From assembly GCF_918797505.1 (NCBI RefSeq), contig NC_092797.1:42072157-42136156 (forward strand): a DNA stretch of 64,000 bases, read 5' to 3'. The notes beneath the pieces were generated by a model. The model did no database searches, was not told the DNA's origin, and worked only from the letters and a program-made list of their open reading frames with translations. Source of the DNA: Bemisia tabaci. Taxonomy: Eukaryota > Arthropoda > Insecta > Hemiptera > Aleyrodidae. The position numbers and the translations under genes are program-made. Below are positions 56,617-64,000 of this stretch, one piece after another (position 1 is the first letter of the stretch; the number at the start of each line of letters is the position of its first letter).

Positions 56617-56871
56617 CTGCCGGGCTAAGGAAAAACGCCGTATGAACATTCGAGAGTAACCACATTTCTTCCAATAAAACGTTTATTTTTTACGAGAATT
56701 ACGAATATTTTCTTGAAATTTTCATACAATCTAGATCTGACTGCGAATTAAATGTTCTGCAAAATTTGAGGAGAAATATTCTTCGATTTCCCTGAAATTT
56801 CGTATTTTATCAGAAGCAATTTGGCAACGCCTTAAGATTTACACGGCGTTCTTCCTTAGGTGGCACGGTAG
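56617..56871. mobile_element. Family B element
   Basis: The left end is ctgccgggctaaggaaaaac then gccgtatgaac. The right end is aatttggcaacgcctt then acggcgttcttccttagg and cacggtag. The flanks TCTA and TCCA match at 3 of 4. Confidence 0.85.
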
Positions 56872-57697
56872 TCCATGTGTTGCTGTTCCACTCATTATCT
56901 CTGTTTTTAAGGTTCTATTTTCTCTTTCAATGTTTTATCACAGGCAGCTCGACTAAATTCTGGTACATACACGTCTATCGTACTTTTCGATTATTTCAGG
57001 TGCAAGCTCGTTCTCCTCGGCCTCGCATATTTCCCTCTAATGAGTCCGTCCGGATCAAAATTCAGCCCGCAGCAGCATAAACAGTGAAGAGCCCAACGGA
57101 TAACAACAGAGGCCTATCTGGCAATTTGGCAAAACCGGATCCCCTCCATTTAAACCTATGCTAAGTAATCGATCCTTGCCAGAGCATCAGGCCTCTCCAA
57201 GAATCGATACATTTCAAAGGTTTAAATTGAGAAAAGACAATGTTGCCAATTTGCTGGATCCGCCAACGGATAACGAGAGAGCGAATTCCACCCTGAGTAC
57301 TTTCGTTATCCTCGCTCACTACAAACAAGCGCCTCCTCTCGCAAGAATGGAGACGGAGCTTGGAAAAGCGCGCCGAAGGCATTCTCACTGCAGCATCCTC
57401 GTCTCAATTCGCTCTGGACAATGTCCTCGGGCGCATATCGGGCATTGTCTGCCGCTTGTATACAATGTTCTCAATTACCTCCAGCGCAGAGCATTGTATT
57501 TCGGACGATTGCGTCGACGGAAATGCGGAGTTTAATGGCAACGTCGATCTTCGACAAAAGTCCGCGCGGTTGCATGCTGTAGTGTGCGTTCTCTTCGTAG
57601 GCCTATGTGGGAGACGCTTTAAAACGCTTGTAATTTCTGGTAACTCTAATCAGAGCGCAGTTGCCAAATACAAAAAGAAAATCTGCTTCGGAGGGAA
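56872..57697. other. No gene recognised; short direct repeat
   Basis: ccaacggataac occurs at 57093 and 57263, with gcaatttggc/ggatcc motifs between them. ORFs of 122-125 codons overlap one another in different frames (57158-57728) and show no domain. Confidence 0.35.
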
Positions 57698-57801
57698 GCT
57701 TTGTCGTGCCTACGTCTGGCAGAATTGACGACATGCTATGGGAAATTCAAGAGGTGCCTTCAGCTTGTCGTTAATTCTACCCGACATAGGCACGACAAAG
57801 C
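57698..57801. repeat. 104-bp palindrome
   Basis: gctttgtcgtgcctacgtc, then agaattgacgaca pairs with tgtcgttaattct and gacataggcacgacaaagc. It is GC-balanced, with a loop of about 35 bases. It may be a small MITE; no duplication is clear. Confidence 0.8.
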
Positions 57802-58240
57802 AGGGATAAGACGTAGCTGGTCTACTAATTGATCCTATAATACTTGTATCGGTACACATTCGTGTTAAAAAGACTATGTTGGTAAGCAAAAAATGGCACT
57901 GTATTGAAGTCAACATGATATCAACATGGTACCGTGCATTTATAAATGAGAACAAAAAAGACTGGGAATTGAATGTGGTTGCATGCATGGAGACTTTAAC
58001 GCACGTGTAGAAAAAACACCGGATTCCGATTTCGGAAAATGGTCGAAGTCTGTAACAATTCTTGAGTTTTGCTAACATTTACATCCCTAAAACAGACCAA
58101 GTTGGTGAGTGAAATATGGTATCGCGTTGACGCCAACGTGGTGCTAACATGTTAGCAAGTTGGTACCATCTGATAAGATTATATTAAGCCACCACAGTTG
58201 AAATAGCATGGTAATACTAGGGTTTCAGTCTTTCAGTGCG
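57802..58240. other. Unassigned, with a repeated motif
   Basis: gttggtaagcaaaaaatggc (57887) and gttggtgagtgaaatatggt (58102) begin two diverged copies of the same block. A related block in inverse sense occurs at 17003-17048. Confidence 0.4.
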
Positions 58241-58330
58241 TTAACAAATTTTCCGAAGAAAAAATAAAGAATGACAGGAAATTTGCAACGTCGTAAACGG
58301 AGGAAGTGGTTTCGCACGTTGGCCATCGAT
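58241..58330. mobile_element. Family A right-half fragment
   Basis: gaagaaaaaataaagaatga then caggaaatttgcaacgtcg and gtggtttcgcacgttgg/catcgat match the right half of family A. Confidence 0.65.
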
Positions 58331-58520
58331 ATACTCCCTCCCCTCCGCTTCTTCCCCACAAATAAAAAAACTTGGGAATTTGAAAAGGAATTAATTTTGC
58401 TCCATAAGAGCGAAATGCTATCTGCAGAAAGAGTAGATTCCTCTCCGCTCTCATATCGCACGAATTTTCTGGAGAAAAAATAGGCTCCGGAAAGAATACA
58501 CTCTGAGGTTTTCAGCAGTG
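58331..58520. other. No gene recognised
   Basis: Short overlapping ORFs on both strands. No motif. Confidence 0.35.
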
Positions 58521-58628
58521 TAGAGTCCACGCCAAATGAAGTTTACGCTGTTCTAAACTGAAACAAAAGATCGTCTGGCGTCAATTGTAAATTACCATGC
58601 AACATGTAAATACCATGTAACATGTAAA

Positions 58629-59443
58629 CAGGCCCGCCACATCCCATCTCGGGCCCTGGTACCAGTTTTCTGGCCCGGGCCCCTAACACAGGGGGAGGGG
58701 GGGTTCGGGGGGCCTCGGCCTCCCCCGGGAAATTTTTGAAATTTTGAATCTATTTCGACGCATTTTGAAGCTCTTATGATGGAGATTTTACATCAATTTC
58801 TGCAGAATAATTACGCCTTTTTTTACTTTCAGCACCTAATACTTTAATTGTTGCATTCAAAACATCTATAAATTTTTTGAGGGGGCAGATGATACTTTTC
58901 AATTCTAGGGGGAGCCGGGCCCCCCTGGACTCCCCTTTCGTACGTCTATGGCAAGGGAGTTGAGCCATTGAAGTCGAGGATGCCCAGACAGCAGCCTCTT
59001 AGCATCCGACAACGGAAGAAAATGAAACGCAGTTACTAGAAATATCATTCTACATATACTCAAAATCTTGAAAATAGATAGATATCTCTAAAAAAGTAAA
59101 AACAATTGGACTGCATTTTGCAATTCGGAACTATAAATTCCGGCCCGATTAAAAAACAACGTAGGTGCCATTAGTTTCCCTATGCACATAAGTGTTTTTT
59201 CAGATTAGCCAAAATTTATAGGTCCAAATTGCAAAATGCAGTCCAATTGTATAGTGCCCTAGCGTGTTTTTGAAACTTTATTCACCTTTTGCGGAATTTT
59301 TATGGTAATTTTTTCACTTTTCCTTACGAGACAAGGGTTACACATGAATTCGTAGTGGTTTGTCACCTGCGTCACGGGCCCCTCCAGGGCCCGGGCCCCG
59401 GTACCAAGGACCCAGTATCCCCCCCCCCCTTGTGGCGGGCCTG
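58629..59443. mobile_element. hAT-like non-autonomous element, exact 8-bp duplication
   Basis: The ends are caggcccgccacatccc and ccttgtggcgggcctg. CATGTAAA is on both sides (58621-58628, 59444-59451). Subterminal GC-rich blocks (ctggtaccag / ggtaccaagg, gggcccgggcc) pair. A second inverted pair, ggactgcattttgcaattcg and its complement, lies at 59107 and 59227. No hAT transposase motif is present. Confidence 0.93.
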
Positions 59444-59508
59444 CATGTAAATATCATGTAAAGTAAGTGGAAGGATCAAGATGGTGGATCTTCTGTCGCA
59501 GTACATGA

Positions 59509-59837
59509 ATGTTGGAATTTTTTAGAAAACGTGCTTTAAAAATCCAGCAGGCTGAAAGTCTTAATACAGAGGAAAAAAGCTCACATGAGCACAATTTTTC
59601 CTTGAAGGGATACGCTGGTTGGTGCAACACTAGTAACGACCATTCAGGAAGGCAACTGCAGACGCGTTTCGGCCTTTTTGGGCCAATCCTGAGTGCATCG
59701 CGGATGTCATTAGTGTTGCACCAAACAGCGTATCTCTTTGAGGGAAAATTGTGCTCATACGAGCTTTTTCCCTCTGTATTGATATTTTTAGCTTCATGCT
59801 GATTTTTAACGCACGTTGGCTAAAAAATTCCAACATA
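59509..59837. repeat. 329-bp inverted repeat
   Basis: atgttggaattttttag pairs with ctaaaaaattccaacat. Arms continue through acagaggaaaaaagctc/gagctttttccctctgt and acgctggttggtgcaacac/gtgttgcaccaaacagcgt. ORFs read from it on both strands mirror each other and are artefacts. Confidence 0.85.
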
Positions 59838-59912
59838 CTGTCTTACGACCCGTGCGTCTACCGCAATCAGTTTGTGTAAAATTATACATGAAGTTATTTG
59901 GCGTGGACTCTA

Positions 59913-60325
59913 CACTGAAAAAAAAATCGGTGTATTTACTAAGAAAAGGGTAAAATTACCAAGAATTCAGGGTTCTATTTGATCCCAGTTTTTTCTTGGT
60001 AAAACTATCATTTATGGAATTGGTAATTTTACCGAGAAATCTCGGTAAAATTATTGAACTTTCTCGGTAATTTTACTGGATCTTGGTAAAAACGCCAATA
60101 TTTTTTATCGACTGTGGTAGAATTACCGAGATAAAATGGCAAAGTTACCGGGAATTGATCACCAATAAAAGTGGTATTCTTACCTGAAAAAAACATTAAA
60201 AATACCGGTTTTTAGGTAAGCTTACCAGTCTGTCTTGGTAAAATTACCAATAATTGGTAAAAAAAAGTGAGATGGTAAAAGTACCAACGGACCGTGGTAA
60301 AAACGCCGAGAATTTTTTTTCAGTG
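59913..60325. mobile_element. Family I CACTG-type element, TA duplication
   Basis: The ends are cactgaaaaaaaaatcgg and gagaattttttttcagtg. TA is on both sides (59911-59912, 60326-60327). The 413-bp interior is built from at least ten variants of ttggtaaaattacc in both orientations, a palindromic motif array. Confidence 0.92.
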
Positions 60326-60440
60326 TACCGTGCATCAAAATTTAACATTGTCACTAGGATGATTATCCAAACTTAATCACACGGAAGAAGACCGTGGGAA
60401 GAGAGCGATAAAATTTGGCAACGTCGTCGCTGACTTCTGC
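60326..60440. other. Short unassigned spacer
   Basis: Contains atttggcaacgtcg, reminiscent of family B but without ends. Confidence 0.3.
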
Positions 60441-60578
60441 GATGGGCCCTGTTGCAGAGTCGGGGGCTGGGGCCCGGGGCCCGTTGGTATCGAACTTGAA
60501 CTAAGAGCTCTCGCCTGGTTGCCCACCGGGCCGGGGCCCCCTGTCCCCCGCCCCCGCCGCCGGGCGTCGGGGCCCATC
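60441..60578. repeat. GC-rich palindrome
   Basis: gatgggccctgttgcagag pairs partly with the complement gtcggggcccatc, and ggggcccggggcccg with cgggccggggccccc. It is strongly GC-rich against an AT-rich background. ORFs on both strands (65-90 codons, Pro/Gly/Arg-rich) follow from composition and have no recognised domain. Confidence 0.7.
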
Positions 60579-62933
60579 TCTCGGATCAGTGCCTCGTTCC
60601 TGCGCCTCCCGCCTCCCGTGTGCTTGGCGCTCATGTCTGCGCGGTCGTTGCGGCCCCGGCAGTTCCTCGCGACTTTTCCAAGACGACGAACGTCCCGCGG
60701 CCGGTCTGCTCCCTGACACGCGTGTTACGAAGTCCAGCCTCGGATTCCCAACATTTTACCCCCCTCAGGGATAAGTCGCCCCCTCTCGCCTTACTCCATG
60801 ACCAATGATTAGTGCTAGTGATGAGTGGTTTCTGAAAATACTTATTTTTATTGTGTTTTATCAAGTAAGTGTCTCGTGCACCCCACCTATGTCTATTTGC
60901 CAAAATAATTTTTTCTTGTTTTTGGCCCCAAGTGTTTTTGTTACCGCCGACTCGGCATTTGTGGTGTATACCAAGCTGAAATTCATGTCGTCGCTCTTGT
61001 GGTTAAAATTTCATTGAAGTGATACATCGCAATTTTGGAGCTATTACCTATCGATTAATTATTGGATTGCTGCCACGTCTAAGTGGAAGGATCTCTCACC
61101 AACCGTATCGTTAAATTTTTTTATCCTTGCTGAATTTTTTTGCGCTTTTTCGCTCATGCAATTTTTGTTGCAATAGGTTGCATAAACGTTTTTTTTTAGT
61201 GGTGGTATCTGTAATATGACATTTATTGACCCCCTCCCCCAACAAGATTCCATGATGATCAAGGGTGCTGAAGGTCATATTAAATTTTTTGATGTCGGAA
61301 GCTGGGAAAAATTTCCCAAAATTTTCCATTTTTCCAGCCAATAAAAGATCTGACAAGTCTCACTTAAGGAATTTTGGAAGAAGTATCTCTAAACCAGCCA
61401 CTTTTTCGTTTCGCGCTTTGACTTTTGCACATTTTAGGTATTCCTGAAGTTCCCAACAACCTAACTTTACGCAAGCCTAATTTTATGTGCTACCATTCTT
61501 CACATGAAGAAAGGGGCTTCAATATTTGTGAAGCCAGATTAGAGACTTTTCTCCACAGAAACAAAATATTTAGTAGACAGTTTTTTTTATCAAGTTGGGT
61601 CAAAAAATCGAATTCTGAGATTTTGGCAAAAAACATACTCTTAAATTCTAATGCATGCGTTGCAAGCGACTCAGCTCATTTTTGTACCAATTAAAGGCGG
61701 AAAGTTGCATGGCAATTTTGTACCCTGAACTTGGCAGATAAGAATTTTCATGTGTTCCTTTTTCTCGACGGGATGTTTCTTGAATTGCAAACTTCAAAAC
61801 CTTATAGCCTCGGTTTAGCTCGACAGTTTTGGGTGCTTTTTATCTCAAAATGTTCGTAAAACACTTCTCTAGGTAACGTCAGGAACTCATCTTCAAGTTT
61901 TTTGAGACTGTGGACTAACTTTTCTGTGGGCAGTTTATTATCTGTTTGTGTCTCTCCAAAATTGCCTATTAAGGGATTAAGTATAACTGAAAAGCCACCG
62001 CAATGGAAATCATTTATCTACCTAGAAGAGTATTCCTCGAAAAAGAAGTATTTATCTGTAGAATGGCTCGTTTGGTATCTTAAATAATACGATGTTGGCA
62101 CACAGCTTCGACTGACAATTAGCTCGTGAGACTTTTGGCTCTGCACCGAGCAATTCTTAATTAAAAACACCAGCCTGAGGAATTTATTCCATTCAGATTA
62201 ATTGCATAAGTGTTCAGAAGGATGTGCGCCTCGCAAGGACACAGTCTTCCCAAGACCTGGCCACTGACAAGTTTTACATTCTGATTTTATTTTCAATGAA
62301 GTAAACAAATAAATAAGTAAAATTGTCTGAAAGTCTCTATCTTTGAGCGCAACTTAGGAAGTTATTTAGGCGCTCCTCAGGTGCAGATATGTCAGTAACG
62401 TATAAAATAACACATTGATGAGTTAAATCATACCTACATTTAATCAGCAAAACTGCAAAAGAGAATTTTTCGGGGAGGTATGAAACTTTATTTTTTATAA
62501 GTTTCTTTCTAGAGTGCTTCCTCTCCAGCCTCTGGCCTCCGTGATTTTTTTTATTTATAAAAAAAAACAAGTTTCCTCATCTCTTTCTCACTAATTCTAT
62601 GCCTGCAATTTTCTTTGCATTGAGCCACTCAAAGTTGTTTCTCTGTACTTTTCATCCCTTGACTTAAAATTAAAATATCGACGTTGGTAGGAAGGCCAGA
62701 TTTGACCCTGACCAGCTCAAATCGAACATATTTAAACTGTATATTGAAGCCTCGGGTTAAAAAATACGTACCTCTGTTTCAGTATTTTTGATTAGGTTAT
62801 TTTTTTTTAAATTATTATAAAACAAAAGAGACACTGAACAACTAATATTCAAACGAGCTAATATTTCCTTGTTGTCTATAGATGGCTGTAGATTCCTATC
62901 TAAACAATACAAAGGAATAGAAGCCACAAAACT

Positions 62934-62934
<1 letters not shown>
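60579..62934. other. No gene recognised
   Basis: 60580-60720 stays GC-rich and then the sequence returns to AT-rich. ORFs of 60-90 codons carry no motif. No repeats or paired ends were found over about 2 kb. Confidence 0.35.

Positions 62935-62975
<41 letters not shown>
62935..62975. repeat. 41-base A tract
   Basis: Uninterrupted A from 62935 to 62975. It could be the tail of a retroposed sequence on the plus strand, but the upstream sequence shows no SINE head and no flanking duplication was found. Confidence 0.9.
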
Positions 62976-62977
<2 letters not shown>

Positions 62978-63453
62978 CTCATTTTGTTCGATTGTATTAC
63001 GAATCAGAATTTTCATCAAGGAACGAAATAAAATGAACCTCGTCTTAAATTAATTTTCATAGGTATTTTCAACGTGATTATGAAATAATTATCTCACAAA
63101 TGTTTCGATTTTCAATGAACGGAGTCAACTGCATTTAAATATACTCCCGATCTCATAACAGGTCATTTTTCATGACAACTGCACCGCTCTGAGAACCCCC
63201 TGGGGAGTTGGCTCTCCGGAGGTTGGTGACCTATGCGTGGTTGGTCTGGAAGGGCGGAAACTGGAGTCTCAGCGGATGAAGCTTGGAGAATAACTATTAT
63301 GGGACAGCATACATAGTCCTCACGTAAAACATGCCACGAAAGTCATAACCTAACCCTATTGTTTTGTCTAAGAAAGAGGGAAAGGATCCAGCTGCATTCT
63401 CAACCTTTTGGTGAAATCATCGCGCGGTGCATTTTAACTGTTAACCCTCGAAG
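62976..63453. other. No gene recognised
   Basis: Unstructured by eye. Confidence 0.35.
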
Positions 63454-63684
63454 CTGCCCTGCTAAGGAAGAACGCCGTATGAGCCTTTAGACGTTGTCAA
63501 ACTTTCTTGGATAAAATATGAATTTTCAGGGAAATCTGTGAATATTTTCCTCCAATTTTTCAGAGAATATTATTCACAGTTAGATCTAAATTATCTGACA
63601 ATTTCAAGAGAAAATAATCATAAATCTCCTCAAAATTTAACATTTTACCGGAAGAAATTTGGCTACTCTCGAATGCTCATCCCT
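63454..63684. mobile_element. Family B element, right end lost
   Basis: The left end is ctgccctgctaaggaagaac then gccgtatgagcc. The body continues to gaagaaatttggctactctc, then gaatgctcat, after which the terminal acggcgttcttcc block is missing. Confidence 0.75.
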
Positions 63685-64000
63685 CAAATTTAAAATCTCC
63701 AGGTTTACCTCTTTTTATGAATAAGGTAGTTTGTGCCCTCACAACACGCTAATTTTGGGGGGAAAATATCTTTTATTTCCTATGCGTTTCGGGCAGGATA
63801 AACCAGCGACCAACGAACTTAAAATCAAAATTATTAAGCAATATACTCACAGTTCAAAAAATATAAGTAAATAAAACAAATATATGTGACCACAATGTAT
63901 TTTGTGTGATGGAAAACTCCCAGGAGGCAAATCATTCGACACAACTAGCATGCCCCTCCGCATAGTGAAAAACTGGCTTTTCACCATTAAATACGTGAAA
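63685..64000. other. No gene recognised
   Basis: AT-rich sequence to the window edge. Confidence 0.3.

Larger units (their letters stand above)
58521..59912. mobile_element. Inverted-repeat element LL hosting a hAT insertion
   Basis: The ends are tagagtccacgccaaatg and atttggcgtggactcta. It contains the hAT-like element (58629-59443) and an inverted repeat (59509-59837). Without the hAT guest it is about 570 bp. Its right terminal TA coincides with the TA duplication of the family I element that follows. Confidence 0.72.

Noticed and set aside
57158..57728. Two overlapping forward ORFs of 125 and 122 codons
   Set aside because: They overlap in different frames, have no recognised domain, and the second enters a palindrome at 57698.
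60377..60903. Pro/Gly/Arg-rich ORFs on both strands
   Set aside because: They arise from a GC-rich palindrome; both strands are open and no motif is present.
62935..62975. Retroposon tail
   Set aside because: Only the A tract is visible; no SINE/LINE sequence upstream and no target duplication, so it was kept as a simple repeat.

Overview
This window reads as a piece of an animal nuclear genome, most likely an arthropod. It is AT-rich, has no operons or ribosome-binding sites, contains no open reading frame longer than 171 codons, and has one tRNA-derived SINE. It is densely packed with short DNA transposons that carry inverted ends and recur in many diverged copies. Several repeats (the roughly 252 bp family ending CTGCCGTGC, and the GAGGAGCTTGG element) remind me of whitefly (Bemisia) sequence. 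That is recollection only and no search was run. I recognise no cellular gene, rRNA, functional tRNA, CRISPR array or viral gene. The longer ORFs fall in transposons, minisatellites or palindromes and are not believable proteins. Two ORFs (40874-41212 + and 26776-27000 +) are kept as weak exon candidates.

The non-autonomous transposons sort into groups by their ends and target-site duplications (TSDs), all read directly from the sequence. (1) CACTG...CAGTG elements with an exact 2-bp TSD of any dinucleotide: families C, E, H, I, J and S, nine exact cases; O and U are probable members. (2) hAT-like elements with 8-bp TSDs: 58629-59443, 41609-42129, 7634-7786 and 25642-25805 are exact, and 47386-47548 matches at 7 of 8. 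(3) Transib-like elements with ends CACAGTGG/CACAATGG and 5-bp GC-rich TSDs: 10391-11019 and 34129-35076. (4) Palindromic elements with 4-bp TSDs: families A, B, D, F and KK. (5) Long inverted repeats with no clear TSD: families K, AA, BB, CC, Q, and the palindrome at 53.4-54.0 kb.

Layout. 2.0-4.3 kb is a tandem duplication whose first copy holds a CACTG element, while the second copy preserves the empty site. 6-9 kb is a transposon cluster. 9.7-10.0 kb is a G-run minisatellite. 13.4-14.0 kb is a three-level nest (F in E in D). 21.7-25.8 kb holds paired dispersed repeats, a long palindrome and hAT/Transib relics. 27.3-29.8 kb holds palindromes and a B element inserted in a B element. 33.3-37.2 kb is the densest nest: a Transib-like element containing an E element that itself holds another E and a C element, with a second C copy, identical by eye, 1.5 kb away in opposite orientation inside a B element. 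41.6-42.9 kb is a hAT element plus purine/pyrimidine tracts. 50.3-51.7 kb is a satellite array of about 227-bp units. 54.3-55.2 kb has a promoter-like cluster (two perfect CRE palindromes, three GATTGGTC boxes, TATA boxes) followed by a T-rich intron-like stretch. 58.5-60.3 kb is another nest containing a hAT element.

The window is therefore best annotated as an intergenic or intronic transposon-on-transposon landscape. Its main value is as a record of relative insertion order and TSD rules for many small families. No enzyme able to move these elements is encoded here. Family letters are local labels, not database names.
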